Positions 27,219-36,891 of a DNA stretch of 64,000 bases are shown in pieces (positions within the stretch are counted from its first letter, which is position 1; each line of letters starts with the position of its first letter). Source of the DNA: Zobellia roscoffensis (GTDB lineage Bacteria; Bacteroidota; Bacteroidia; Flavobacteriales; Flavobacteriaceae); the NCBI RefSeq assembly GCF_015330165.1, contig NZ_JADDXT010000002.1, forward strand, positions 4,504,911-4,568,910, written 5' to 3'. The notes below the pieces were generated by a model. It saw only the letters and a program-made list of their open reading frames with translations, ran no database searches and was not told where the DNA came from. The translations under genes were made by a program, and so were the position numbers.

Positions 27219-28649
27219 ATGATGGAATCTATTAGTATTTTTGATATGCTTAAGATTGGTGTAGGTCCTTCCAGTTCTCACACCTTAGGACCATGGCGTG
27301 CCGCTGAACGATGGATTGCCGAGCTTAAGAGTTCTGGACTTTTTAATGAAGTAACCCGTATTAGGGTGCACATGTACGGCTCTTTATCATTGACAGGCAA
27401 AGGCCATGCTACGGATTATGCCGTTATGTTAGGGCTTTCCGGTACCGACCCTGTTGAAATTCCTGTTGAGCACATACACTCTATTGTTGCGGATATTAAA
27501 GAAAACCATGTTTTGAACTTTGGAAATTCTTTATCCATTCCTTTTAACCCAGAGAATGATATTCTATTCCATAAGAAGTTTTTAGAGTTTCACGCCAACG
27601 GACTACAATTTGAAGCCATCTTAAAATCCGGAAAGACTAAAAAGCATACCTACTACTCTATTGGTGGCGGTTTTGTTGTTGTTAAAGAACGGAAGAATGC
27701 CAAACGTAACATCGCTACTTTTGACAGTTTTCCCTATCCTATTCAAAAAGGAACGGAACTATTAGCCTATTGCAAAAGTGAAAACAAGTGTATTTCTGAG
27801 ATAGTCCTTGAAAACGAACGTTCGTTACGCTCAGATTCCGAAATAGACCAGAAGCTGCATCACATTTGGAACACTATGTTAGAATGTATGTATATTGGAT
27901 GTCATACAGAAGGTAAACTCCCTGGCGGATTGAATGTTACCCGTCGCGCCTTTGAACTCAACAAAAACCTTTTAGGCAATTCTACCAGCTACGATTCTCC
28001 CGAAACTTGGTTGACCACCATACGGAATACCGAGGTAAAATTTCGCCAGATTTTAAAATGGGTCAGTTGTTTTGCTCTTGCCGTTAACGAGGTGAACGCT
28101 TCTTTGGGCCGTGTGGTAACCGCTCCCACAAATGGTAGTGCCGGAGTTATTCCTGCCGTGCTCATGTACTATTTAGTAATTGAAAACCACGAGGCCGATT
28201 TTGAGCACATTAAAAAATTTCTTTTCGTTGCTGGCGAAATAGGTAGCATCTTTAAAAAGGGCGCCACTATCTCCGCAGCCATGGGTGGTTGCCAAGCAGA
28301 AATTGGTGTGTCTAGCGCTATGGCGGCCGGCGCTCTTACCGAGCTGCTGGGCGGTACACCTGAACAAGTACTGATGGCTGCAGAAATTGCTATGGAACAT
28401 CACCTAGGACTCACGTGCGACCCAATTGGCGGACTTGTACAAATTCCCTGTATAGAACGCAATAGTATGGGTGCCATAAAGGCGATCAATGCGGCAGAAC
28501 TAGCTTTAGGCTCAGACCCAAACGATGCCAAGGTGCCTTTGGACAAGGTTGTAGAAACCATGTGGAATACGGCTAAAGACATGAGCTCCAAGTATAAGGA
28601 AACTTCGGAAGGTGGACTAGCAATCGGTATTAATATGAGTGACTGTTAA
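27219..28649 (+). CDS. sdaA: L-serine ammonia-lyase (iron-sulfur L-serine dehydratase)
   Basis: 476 residues, single-chain form with both beta and alpha domains. The N-terminal GVGPSSSHTLGPWRAAERW is the beta-domain hallmark. The alpha domain has GSAGVIPAVLMYY, MGGCQAEIGVSSAMAA and CDPIGGLVQIPCIERN, which supply the cluster cysteines. It deaminates L-serine to pyruvate and ammonia in the cytoplasm using an oxygen-sensitive [4Fe-4S] centre. It sits alone between dnaK and the PLP decarboxylase gene. Confidence 0.95.
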   Translation: MMESISIFDMLKIGVGPSSSHTLGPWRAAERWIAELKSSGLFNEVTRIRVHMYGSLSLTGKGHATDYAVMLGLSGTDPVEIPVEHIHSIVADIKENHVLNFGNSLSIPFNPENDILFHKKFLEFHANGLQFEAILKSGKTKKHTYYSIGGGFVVVKERKNAKRNIATFDSFPYPIQKGTELLAYCKSENKCISEIVLENERSLRSDSEIDQKLHHIWNTMLECMYIGCHTEGKLPGGLNVTRRAFELNKNLLGNSTSYDSPETWLTTIRNTEVKFRQILKWVSCFALAVNEVNASLGRVVTAPTNGSAGVIPAVLMYYLVIENHEADFEHIKKFLFVAGEIGSIFKKGATISAAMGGCQAEIGVSSAMAAGALTELLGGTPEQVLMAAEIAMEHHLGLTCDPIGGLVQIPCIERNSMGAIKAINAAELALGSDPNDAKVPLDKVVETMWNTAKDMSSKYKETSEGGLAIGINMSDC

Positions 28650-28699
28650 TGGCACAGTATTTTCTTCCATTCCACATCTTTAAATAAATTAAGTCAGCG

Positions 28700-28707
28700 T
28701 ACTTTTG
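28700..28707 (+). promoter_or_regulatory. -7 box of the PLP decarboxylase gene
   Basis: TACTTTTG is an exact TAnnTTTG match, 20 bases before the ATG at 28728, after a 78-base gap from the previous stop. The -33 element is not clear. Confidence 0.45.
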
Positions 28708-28727
28708 ATATATAATTACACCTCAAA

Positions 28728-30131
28728 ATGGAGCATTTTTTAAAAGAAGACCTAATCAATTTTGAAACGTTACTTGAAAAGGCAAAACTTAAGGGTATTG
28801 AATATTTACAGCACTTAGATAAAAGAAAGACTTCTACAACTGTTCCACCCATTACTAATGAGAACCTTAATGAAGAAGGCATTGGTGGACAGGAAACACT
28901 GGCACAATTCAAAGAAAAATGGGAAAGCCAAATTGTTGGGGCTTCCGGCCCAAGATACTTGGGGTATGTAGTGGGCGGTACTACACCAGCATCCATCATG
29001 GGCGATTGGCTTGCCACAATTTATGACCAAAATCCTCAAACGGTAAATTCGCAAGGAGATGTTTCGGTACAAATTGAACATGCTGCCATACAATTAATGT
29101 TAGATTTATTTCAATTGCCCAATGATTTTTTAGGCGGATTTGTTTCTGGTGCTACAATGTCAAATTTTACCTGCTTAGGAGTAGCCCGGCAGTGGATAGG
29201 AAAAGAAATGGGCCAGGATTTTGCGAAGGACGGAATAAATGGGAAGCTGAATATTCTATCGGCCACCCCACACTCATCTGCTTTAAAATGCCTTTCTATG
29301 TTAGGGATTGGCAGCAAAAACTATACTTTAATAGAAACCATAAAAGGTAATCGTGAAGCGATAGACATACAAGACCTTAAGAAAAATATTGAGATTCTTA
29401 ACGGAGATCCGTTTATTCTAATCTCTAGTGCCGGCACCGTAAACACAGCTGATTTTGACGATTTCAAAGCTATAGCCGAGCTCAAAGAACACTATAATTT
29501 TTGGTGGCATATTGATGGGGCTTTTGGCGGATTTGCCGCTTGTTCACCAAAGTACGACCATCTAACGGAAGGTTGGGACAAAGCAGATAGTATTACCGTA
29601 GACTGTCATAAATGGTTAAATGTTCCTTATGACAGTGCAGTTTTCTTTGTAAAGAAACAGCATAGCAAGTTACAAATGGAAACTTTTCAAAACTCCAATG
29701 CCCCTTACTTAGGTGACCCATCAGAAAATTTTAATTATCTCAATTTTTTACCGGAAAATTCAAGGCGACTAAGAGCCCTACCTGCCTGGTTTTCTCTTAC
29801 GGCATATGGTAAAAAAGGATATAGATATATTGTAGAAAATGCGGTTGACATGGCTCAACTTTTTAGCAATTTCATAGAAGAAAACGATTCCTTTGAACTT
29901 CTTGCGCCAACGCGGCTAAACAATGTCTGTTTCACTCTCAAATCAGATACTAGCCAAGCTAAGGTTTATTCTTTTTTAAATGCTTTAAATAAATCTGAAT
30001 TAGTATATATGACTCCTACAAAATATAAAAATACCTTTGGCATAAGAGCCTCTTTTGTAAACTGGCGTACAAGTGCGTCGGATATTGATATTATAAAATC
30101 TGAAATGCTAAATGTAATTTCTCATATTTAA
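28728..30131 (+). CDS. PLP-dependent decarboxylase (group II amino-acid decarboxylase family)
   Basis: 467 residues. The fold-type I decarboxylase blocks are present: GYVVGGTTPAS, GGFVSGATMSNFTCLGVAR, FILISSAGTVNTADFDD, HIDGAFGGFAA, and the PLP-lysine motif DCHKWLNVPYD (Lys about 295). Relatives decarboxylate aromatic amino acids, diaminobutyrate, glutamate or cysteine sulfinate, so the substrate is not assigned. It is followed 47 bases later by a Gdx-like exporter gene, which could export an amine or guanidine product; this link is only positional. Confidence 0.85.
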   Translation: MEHFLKEDLINFETLLEKAKLKGIEYLQHLDKRKTSTTVPPITNENLNEEGIGGQETLAQFKEKWESQIVGASGPRYLGYVVGGTTPASIMGDWLATIYDQNPQTVNSQGDVSVQIEHAAIQLMLDLFQLPNDFLGGFVSGATMSNFTCLGVARQWIGKEMGQDFAKDGINGKLNILSATPHSSALKCLSMLGIGSKNYTLIETIKGNREAIDIQDLKKNIEILNGDPFILISSAGTVNTADFDDFKAIAELKEHYNFWWHIDGAFGGFAACSPKYDHLTEGWDKADSITVDCHKWLNVPYDSAVFFVKKQHSKLQMETFQNSNAPYLGDPSENFNYLNFLPENSRRLRALPAWFSLTAYGKKGYRYIVENAVDMAQLFSNFIEENDSFELLAPTRLNNVCFTLKSDTSQAKVYSFLNALNKSELVYMTPTKYKNTFGIRASFVNWRTSASDIDIIKSEMLNVISHI

Positions 30132-30178
30132 TGAAAGAGAAATATTTAGATATACTCCCTTGTAAAAACGAATAATTT

Positions 30179-30505
30179 ATGAATTGGATCATGCTTATCA
30201 TTGCAGGGCTGTTTGAAGTAGCCTTTGCTTTCTGTCTGGCAAAAGCTAAAGAGACAACCGGAACGGACATGTACTTATGGTACGGTGGTTTTCTTATTTG
30301 CTCTACCATTAGCTTTCTTCTGTTAATAAAAGCAGTCCAAACACTACCTATTGGCACGGCTTATGCAGTCTGGACGGGTATTGGAGCCGTTGGCACCGTA
30401 TTATTGGGTATTTTGGTCTTTAAGGACCCCGCCAACTTTTGGAGGGTTTTCTTTATCATTACACTAATTGGTTCAATTGTCGGTCTCAAATATGTTGCGC
30501 ATTAG
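30179..30505 (+). CDS. sugE: Small multidrug resistance protein, Gdx/SugE-type guanidinium exporter
   Basis: 108 residues and four membrane helices. Glu13 in IAGLFEVAFA is the essential proton/substrate-coupling residue, and LPIGTAYAVWTGIGAVGTV is the signature that separates the Gdx/SugE branch from EmrE-type drug pumps. It works as an antiparallel dimer exchanging protons for guanidinium-like cations. There is no room for a guanidine riboswitch in the 47-base gap upstream. Confidence 0.88.
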   Translation: MNWIMLIIAGLFEVAFAFCLAKAKETTGTDMYLWYGGFLICSTISFLLLIKAVQTLPIGTAYAVWTGIGAVGTVLLGILVFKDPANFWRVFFIITLIGSIVGLKYVAH

Positions 30506-30615
30506 ATAACGTCAATATTTTAATTAATATAATACAACAATTATTGTAGTTAAATACTTCAAAATATTATATTGCAATCAACTGAAACAAAATAGTTCCC
30601 CAAATAGAGAAATAA

Positions 30616-31404
30616 ATGAAAAGGATAGAACAGGTCGAAAATGAAATACAAGGCTTAAGAGATCAACTTCAAAACCACCCACTATATAAAAATCTCAACA
30701 GCATAGATGACATAAGGGTTTTCACGGAAAATCATGCCTTTGCAGTTTGGGATTTCATGTCACTTTTAAAGTCGCTACAAATTTCCTTAACAAATGTTAG
30801 CATCCCTTGGATTCCTAGCAAAAATCCAATTCTTGCTCGTTTCATCAATGAAATTGTGCACGGTGAAGAAAGTGATATTAACGAATTAAACGAGCCTAAA
30901 AGTCATTTTGAAATGTACTTGGAAGCCATGCATCAATTAGGTGCAGATACCTCCAAAATTGACAAGTTTATTAATCTTTTGATTGAAGGTAAAACAGTTG
31001 ACTCTGCTTTAACAGCAACTGACATTTCTAAAAAAGTGGCGGACTTTGTTCGCTTTTCTTTTGAAATCATTGTCACCCAAAAACCTCATCTAGTAGCTTC
31101 TGCATTTACTTTTGGACGTGAAGATGTTATACCTGATATGTTTATGGAAGTGCTTAAAAGTGCCGATGGAAATGAGCAACAGTACAACAAGTTTGTTTAT
31201 TACCTAGAGAGACATATTGAATTGGACGGGGATGAACACGGTCCGCTTTCACTTCAAATGGTATCCGAACTTTGTGGCGATGACGATGTTAAATGGCAAG
31301 AAACCTTAACCGTTGCCAAAGAAGCATTGGTCAAAAGAATTGAACTTTGGGATGCGATTACAGAGGAAATAAACATCAACAACTCTAAACTCAAAAATGC
31401 GTAA
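30616..31404 (+). CDS. DUF3050 domain protein, haem-oxygenase-like fold
   Basis: 262 residues without signal peptide. The whole protein matches the DUF3050 pattern (HPLYKNLNSIDDIRVFTENHAFAVWDFMSLLKSLQ near the start, FTFGREDVIPDMF and YLERHIELDGDEHGPLS later). His residues in HAFAVWDF and HIELDGDEHG are placed like metal or haem ligands in the oxygenase-like superfamily, which is an inference. The function of the family is unknown. It is monocistronic. Confidence 0.82.
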   Translation: MKRIEQVENEIQGLRDQLQNHPLYKNLNSIDDIRVFTENHAFAVWDFMSLLKSLQISLTNVSIPWIPSKNPILARFINEIVHGEESDINELNEPKSHFEMYLEAMHQLGADTSKIDKFINLLIEGKTVDSALTATDISKKVADFVRFSFEIIVTQKPHLVASAFTFGREDVIPDMFMEVLKSADGNEQQYNKFVYYLERHIELDGDEHGPLSLQMVSELCGDDDVKWQETLTVAKEALVKRIELWDAITEEININNSKLKNA

Positions 31405-31526
31405 TCAGCATTAAGACGAGTATTTTCGGCCTAAAAAATAATCTTAATTTAAAATAGCTAACAGCAACCGTATTGCTATGTTTCGCATTTTTGACATGGT
31501 AACATTAACAATACAAAAAACCTCTC

Positions 31527-32324
31527 ATGGCATTTGATACTGAATTTTTAAGTACCGAGATACAGGTTCCTACTTTAAATAATTTGGATGATGCTTTTCT
31601 ATTGGAAGGCTCCGAAATTATAGATTACACCCATTTTTCAATTGCACTTAGCAATAAGACAAAATTTGCCATTTGGGTAGCATGGAATATAGATGGACGC
31701 AACCTTAAGCGCATTCCTAGAAAGGGTGTCGGTTTTTTTGAGGACGCTAGAATACCATCTGAAAGTCAGGCCGGGAATCAATTGTATAAAAGCAATCCGT
31801 TAGACCGTGGGCACCTAGCCAGACGTGTAGATTTGAATTGGGGCGATTATGACGAAGCAAAAAAAGCAAATTCAGATTCTTTTGTTTTCACTAACATTGC
31901 TCCACAAATGGATAGTTTCAACCAAAGCGGAAAAGGAGGTGTTTGGGGAAAATTAGAAAACTCGCTTTACGACCAAATAGACATGGACCGGTCTCGTGTC
32001 AGTATTATTGGCGGATGTATCTTTCATGAAGACGACCGCCTATATAGAGGTTATAAGATTCCAACAGAATTTTACAAAACTGTCCTCTACGAAGAAAACG
32101 GTGCGCTCAAAACAAAATCTTTTATCCTTACCCAGGATTTAACCCGGTTATCTTTTCTAGATTTAGAGGCTTTTAAAACATACGAAGTAGCACCTGCCGA
32201 GATAGAAACCAAATGCAACTTTACTTTTGACGAGGCCATTCACCAAGTCAATGAGTTTGATTTAAATTCAATTATTCCAACAGAACGAAAACCTCTAATT
32301 CATACTGAGGATATAAAATGGTAA
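31527..32324 (+). CDS. DNA/RNA non-specific endonuclease (NUC family) without signal peptide
   Basis: 265 residues. The beta-beta-alpha-Me core carries the catalytic DRGHLARR motif and the metal-binding Asn in FTNIAPQMDSFNQ, with IIGGCIF further on. The enzyme would cut DNA and RNA with Mg2+. Most relatives are secreted, but this start (ATG at 31527, polar N-terminus) gives no signal peptide and I see no better upstream start. No immunity-protein gene is adjacent. It ends just before a strong terminator. Confidence 0.85.
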   Translation: MAFDTEFLSTEIQVPTLNNLDDAFLLEGSEIIDYTHFSIALSNKTKFAIWVAWNIDGRNLKRIPRKGVGFFEDARIPSESQAGNQLYKSNPLDRGHLARRVDLNWGDYDEAKKANSDSFVFTNIAPQMDSFNQSGKGGVWGKLENSLYDQIDMDRSRVSIIGGCIFHEDDRLYRGYKIPTEFYKTVLYEENGALKTKSFILTQDLTRLSFLDLEAFKTYEVAPAEIETKCNFTFDEAIHQVNEFDLNSIIPTERKPLIHTEDIKW

Positions 32325-32330
32325 TAAACA

Positions 32331-32368
32331 AAAAACGCTCACTGTTTGTGGAACAGTGAGCGTTTTTT
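32331..32368. terminator. Bidirectional terminator between nuclease and DUF1080 genes
   Basis: A 16-bp perfect inverted repeat (32331-32346 and 32352-32367) with a 5-base loop, flanked by A and T runs, lies between two convergent genes and can terminate both. Confidence 0.9.
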
Positions 32369-32387
32369 AAATAGTATCAATCCACCT

Positions 32388-33341
32388 CTACTCTATTCGT
32401 GGCGTCACTTCAAATTTCCTAAACTTAATAGGGCCGTGATCCCCTTGAATCAAAAACGGCCCCGGCTCTCCTTCGTTACTATCTAATGCACCTCCAGTAA
32501 TTCCCGGTATGTTTTGGTCATTAATAATTGTTTTTCCATTAGCAACAATAGTCACACGACGGCCAATTAACGTAATATCATATTCCTGCCATTCACTAGC
32601 ATCGTTAGCCGCCATTTCATTTGGTGTTAAAAATCCGTAGATACCCCCAAACAAAACACTAGATGGATCAGAACCTTTATCATCTGTAATCTGCACTTCA
32701 TAGCGACCTCTTAGATAAACTCCACTGTTACTCCCTGGTGGCACTTTAAATTCTACATGCAATTTAAAGTCTTTAAACTTTTCCTCTGTAACCAAATTGG
32801 CTCCAGACTTTGGACTGGAAAGAACACCATCTTCAATCACCCATTGGTTTTCACCCATGGCTTTCCATCCATTTAAATCCTTCCCGTTAAAAAGGTCCTT
32901 AGTTTTACCCCATTTTGCTTTTTCAACATACTCTAGCTTGGGAGTCCTCACGGCCGTCCAGCTATACGGTTTACCATCTGTGTAAATCATGGTTCCTTTC
33001 AGTTCCTCGCCATCTAAAGAACCGGTAAAGGTCATATCAGTTCCATCCGGCTCCCATTGTTTGGGTATACTAAAAGTAAAAATATCGTTTTTCACTTCTA
33101 TTTCAGCAATAGGCCTGGCACTACCAAAGGCATAAACAAACTGACCTACCAAAGTATTGGTGCCGGAATGTTTAACTTCTAACCAAGACGGTAATTCTTC
33201 ACCGTCTTTTTGAATGACCAAATCCCACTTTCCTTCTAAAGATTTTACCTCCTGTGCATTTAAACCCATTGCCATAAGCATAACACCTGCCATGGCCGAA
33301 TACAATTTCAATCCCATATTCTTATTCTTAAATTTTTCCAA
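32388..33341 (-). CDS. DUF1080 protein (3-keto-disaccharide hydrolase family), exported
   Basis: 317 residues. There is a signal peptide; Met9 is an equally good or better start, giving a standard leader that ends at LNAQE. Residues ~30-130 form a small beta domain. Residues ~145-315 are the DUF1080 concanavalin-like domain (LFNGKDLNGWKAMGENQWVIEDGVL, FKVPPGSNSGVYLRGRYEVQI). Members have been shown to hydrolyse glycosidic bonds after C3 of the sugar is oxidised. It diverges from a Tat-exported Gfo/Idh/MocA gene 149 bases away, which would supply that oxidation. The activity here is inferred. Confidence 0.88.
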   Translation of the reverse strand: MEKFKNKNMGLKLYSAMAGVMLMAMGLNAQEVKSLEGKWDLVIQKDGEELPSWLEVKHSGTNTLVGQFVYAFGSARPIAEIEVKNDIFTFSIPKQWEPDGTDMTFTGSLDGEELKGTMIYTDGKPYSWTAVRTPKLEYVEKAKWGKTKDLFNGKDLNGWKAMGENQWVIEDGVLSSPKSGANLVTEEKFKDFKLHVEFKVPPGSNSGVYLRGRYEVQITDDKGSDPSSVLFGGIYGFLTPNEMAANDASEWQEYDITLIGRRVTIVANGKTIINDQNIPGITGGALDSNEGEPGPFLIQGDHGPIKFRKFEVTPRIE

Positions 33342-33490
33342 TTGATAAATATAGGGAATACATAACGTTTACACATGAATTTCTTTAAGCAATCACAACA
33401 CTGCAAACAGAGTTTAACTTTTATTTTATGTCTTTAATTTTTAAGTAACTTTAAACACCATTCACAACTTAAAACCAAAGGAACAATCTA

Positions 33491-34954
33491 ATGAAAGAAA
33501 AAAAAAACTCCTCAACAACATCAAGAAGATCATTCATTAAAAAGGGAGCTATTGCTTCCTCAATTTTTATCGTCCCCAGACATGTATTAGGTGGCGCTGG
33601 CTATTTAGCCCCTAGCGACCGTTTAAATCTAGCTGCTATTGGTGCCGGTGGCAAAGGAAGTAGTGACATTTTTAATGCTTCTGTAAACGGACGCGAAAAA
33701 GTAGCAGCACTTTGTGATGTTGACTTTGCCGGTTCTGCAAAAAAATCAATCGAGAATTTTCCAAAAGCTAAATTGTATGCCGATTATAGGGAAATGCTGG
33801 ATAAGGAAAAAGGTATTGACGCGGTAACCATTTCAACTCCTGACCACATACACGGCCCAGCCGCAAAATATGCTATGGAGAGAGGTATTCATGTATATGT
33901 ACAGAAACCCATGACCCACAACATTCGTGAAGCTCGAATTCTTACTCAAATGGCCCGAAACAATAAAATTGTAAGTCAAATGGGAAATCAAGGAGGCTCA
34001 AATCCCCTTTTGGGCATGGTCCAAAAATGGATTGACGATGATGCTATTGGTGCCGTCTCTAAAGTTCAGGTATGGACCAATCGCCCTGTATGGCCACAAG
34101 GTGGTGCTATGCAACCAGCTGACCCCAGTTTGAAACCGGAGAGCCTAGATTGGAATCTTTGGTTAGGACCCGCACCAGACAAACCGTACACACCGAACCT
34201 ACACCCTTTTAGCTGGAGAGGCTGGTGGGATTATGGAACTGGAGCATTAGGTGATGTTGGTTGTCATTTGATAGATATTCCATTCCGTACGTTGGGATTA
34301 AAATATCCTACCGATGCCGAAGCTAGCGTAAGTTCCGTCTATTCCCAAATGTGGAATGCCGATTATCACCCGGAAGGTTGCCCAGCTTCCTCGTTCATTA
34401 CGCTTCATTTTGATGCGACGGAAAAAACTAAAACTCCAATTGAAATGACCTGGAACGATGGAGGCATTAGACCTTCGCATCCAGATATTATCCCTGCGAA
34501 CAATGATATTGGTGGTCCGGGAAGTTACAATGGTGTCCTAATTATTGGTGAAAAAGGAATCATCTCCACCAATATTAATGATAGTAGTCCGCTTACCCCC
34601 AAATTATATCTCAACGATGGCACAACCGATTTTGGCCCGGAAACGGAGCCTAACGATGAGCCGGAATACGGCCACCAACGTAAATGGGTAGATGCTTGTA
34701 AAGCCGGTTTTGGTAGTGAAGAACATAAAGGTTTAACTTCCTCTTTCGATTATGCCGGCCCAATGACAGAAACGGTACTGATGGGTAATTTGGCTATTAG
34801 AAGCTATTTATTACGAAAAGAAGATAGCGAAGGAAAGATGGATTTCTATGCCCGTAAGAAGTTATTGTGGGATGGAGAAAATATGCGAATTACCAATTTA
34901 GAAGATGCCAACCAGTTTGTTGGCCGAACCTATCGTGATGGTTTTAAGGTGTAA
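33491..34954 (+). CDS. Tat-exported Gfo/Idh/MocA family oxidoreductase
   Basis: 487 residues. Twin-arginine signal SRRSFIKKGA followed by FIVPRHVLGGAG, very like the leader of the protein at 3643-4965. The Rossmann region LAAIGAGGKGS and the family motif VQKPMTHN (Lys in the EKP position) follow STPDHIHGPAAKYAMERG. The C-terminal domain has GTGALGDVGCHLIDIP. Predicted periplasmic sugar oxidoreductase, probable partner of the divergent DUF1080 protein. Its last 44 codons have a close relative at 36975-37109. Confidence 0.9.
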   Translation: MKEKKNSSTTSRRSFIKKGAIASSIFIVPRHVLGGAGYLAPSDRLNLAAIGAGGKGSSDIFNASVNGREKVAALCDVDFAGSAKKSIENFPKAKLYADYREMLDKEKGIDAVTISTPDHIHGPAAKYAMERGIHVYVQKPMTHNIREARILTQMARNNKIVSQMGNQGGSNPLLGMVQKWIDDDAIGAVSKVQVWTNRPVWPQGGAMQPADPSLKPESLDWNLWLGPAPDKPYTPNLHPFSWRGWWDYGTGALGDVGCHLIDIPFRTLGLKYPTDAEASVSSVYSQMWNADYHPEGCPASSFITLHFDATEKTKTPIEMTWNDGGIRPSHPDIIPANNDIGGPGSYNGVLIIGEKGIISTNINDSSPLTPKLYLNDGTTDFGPETEPNDEPEYGHQRKWVDACKAGFGSEEHKGLTSSFDYAGPMTETVLMGNLAIRSYLLRKEDSEGKMDFYARKKLLWDGENMRITNLEDANQFVGRTYRDGFKV

Positions 34955-35025
34955 TAGACATGCCATCCTATATGGTGCTCAATTTATATTATATTAAATT
35001 TATCTCTCTAAATTACTAACTATAT

Positions 35026-35060
35026 AATAGCCCCAATTTTATAAATTGGGGCTATTTATT
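35026..35060 (+). terminator. Terminator after the Gfo/Idh/MocA gene
   Basis: A 14-bp perfect stem (35026-35039 and 35043-35056) around a 3-base loop, followed by a T-rich tail, 71 bases after the stop. It also faces the end of the convergent LRR gene and may act in both directions. Confidence 0.85.
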
Positions 35061-35076
35061 TTATCTTAATAAGCTT

Positions 35077-36765
35077 TTAATTACATACATCCGCAGGAGA
35101 GAAACTACCATCGTCAAGGTGTATTTCCGTATCTGCATCATCTAAATCACAAACTGCTTGAGGAATATTTATGACAGGGTTGCTACGTAAATCCATAAAA
35201 ACCAGGTTCGATAGTTGCCCTAACTCGGTAGGTATGGAGGTCAGACCGTTTTCGCTTAAATCCAATCTCTTCAAATTTGCCAGTTGCCCAATTTCAGTGG
35301 GTATAGTAGTAAATGTATTACCATTACTATATAACTCCAATTCTTCGAGACTTTGCAAATTTCCTATTTCAACGGGAATAAGATTTTCACCAAAACTATT
35401 TCTACTCAAAGTTAACTTTTTAAGATTATGTAAATCTCCTATTTCAGGTGGTAGTGCCTCTATGAATGTAGCATAAAGTATTAGGGTTTCTAACTTGATC
35501 AATTGACCAATTTCGGTAGGAACATCATAAAATACACATTCCCCGATTATTAGACTCTTAAGATTTTTTAGTTGTCCTATATCTGAAGGAAGGGTATCTA
35601 TATTGCTTTCCCCAAATGCTAAAGACTCCAAATTGACAAGTTGACCAATACCCGATAATGATGCTTCATCACTAAACTCTTCTATTCTCAAATGTTTCAA
35701 TTTACATAATTGCCAAAAGTCAGGAATAAAACTAAGTCCATTATCCAAACCAGAGATATCCAATTCGATAACTCGTCCCTCACTATCTAATGTAACTCCA
35801 CTCCAGCTTAACATACTAGTATCCGTAAGGTCCCAAGGTAAGATAGAATAGTTTTCTTCATAAATATTGGCTTCGGATAGTTTTTTTAAAATTTCATAAT
35901 CGGACATACTGGAACCCTCACACGATAATACGTTCAACGGAAACGAAATTAATTCCTCAATTATTTCTTCCTTGGTTAATTCTGGGTGAATTGAAAAATC
36001 GGCTACATCATTTTGTTGACTTAAACCAATGAAAAAATGATATTTTTGATTAAAAGAAGCTCCCGAGAACGTGCTGGTCGAGGTAACCACTTCACCTGTA
36101 CTCTCTGTTGCATGGATAGACAACTTCAGCTCAGAATTAAAATTATCGATATAGATATATCCTGAAGATTTATTTTCTTCAACAGTCCAGCTTAGTTTTT
36201 CCGCCTCTCCAGTAGCATCGACTGGGTCTGGATCAAAAACATCCGCTACAATGTCCGGGTATACGTCCAAAATTTCATCTGAAAATTCTACAATGACTTT
36301 AATGTGATTAAGAACCATATCGACATTAACCTCGGTTTCATCTCCTTCATTTATAGAAAAACCCTCTCCTCCAGAATAAAATTCCGTATTTACATACGAT
36401 GGGTCATTAAAATTAGGTTTTTCTTCTCCTTTCCGTTCCATGAACAAACGGTACTCACCTACCGGCAAACTTATGGAAACCGGTAAATCCAAATAATTTT
36501 CATCCAATACATCATTCCCCTCCAGATCTTTTACACTGACTTGTGTATCGTTCAGAATTTCTTCCAGTGTAAGGCCCTTCGCGGTAAGACTGATGGTAAT
36601 CTCATCTTTTACAAAAGCTTGGATAGCAAGACTGCCCCGAGGCAGAGTGCCATCATCTAAATAATTATATAAATCCTCCTCATCATTACAGCTTACCACC
36701 ACAAACATCGGAATCAATAGACAAAGAGCAAATTTTAAAAATTTCAAAGTTTTCATTACATACAT
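35077..36765 (-). CDS. DUF4493-type lipoprotein with leucine-rich repeats
   Basis: 562 residues; lipobox VVSC (Cys26) followed by NDEED, an acidic stretch like the Bacteroidota surface-export signal. Met4 could be the true start. Residues ~40-260 resemble DUF4493 (LPRGSLAIQAFV, LPVGEYRLFMERKGEEKPNF). Residues ~340-550 hold about eight 23-residue leucine-rich repeats (EIGQLANLKRLDLSENGLTS). LRR lipoproteins of this type probably mediate binding on the cell surface; the ligand is unknown. The gene lies between an intact and a truncated copy of the same Gfo/Idh/MocA 3' end, suggesting arrival by rearrangement. Confidence 0.8.
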   Translation of the reverse strand: MYVMKTLKFLKFALCLLIPMFVVVSCNDEEDLYNYLDDGTLPRGSLAIQAFVKDEITISLTAKGLTLEEILNDTQVSVKDLEGNDVLDENYLDLPVSISLPVGEYRLFMERKGEEKPNFNDPSYVNTEFYSGGEGFSINEGDETEVNVDMVLNHIKVIVEFSDEILDVYPDIVADVFDPDPVDATGEAEKLSWTVEENKSSGYIYIDNFNSELKLSIHATESTGEVVTSTSTFSGASFNQKYHFFIGLSQQNDVADFSIHPELTKEEIIEELISFPLNVLSCEGSSMSDYEILKKLSEANIYEENYSILPWDLTDTSMLSWSGVTLDSEGRVIELDISGLDNGLSFIPDFWQLCKLKHLRIEEFSDEASLSGIGQLVNLESLAFGESNIDTLPSDIGQLKNLKSLIIGECVFYDVPTEIGQLIKLETLILYATFIEALPPEIGDLHNLKKLTLSRNSFGENLIPVEIGNLQSLEELELYSNGNTFTTIPTEIGQLANLKRLDLSENGLTSIPTELGQLSNLVFMDLRSNPVINIPQAVCDLDDADTEIHLDDGSFSPADVCN

Positions 36766-36891
36766 TTTAAGTGTTTATATCAGAGAACAAACCATTGGTG
36801 AATCAATAGGCAGGAATAAGTATATCAAACTATGGTTGTTCCGTCTCCCGTGATTTAAATATAATTAAAGAAGCTTTTCTTAAATATCGAA

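Noticed and set aside
30132..30178. Guanidine riboswitch upstream of the Gdx-like exporter
   Set aside because: The gap is only 47 bases and lacks the conserved motifs of the known guanidine riboswitch classes.
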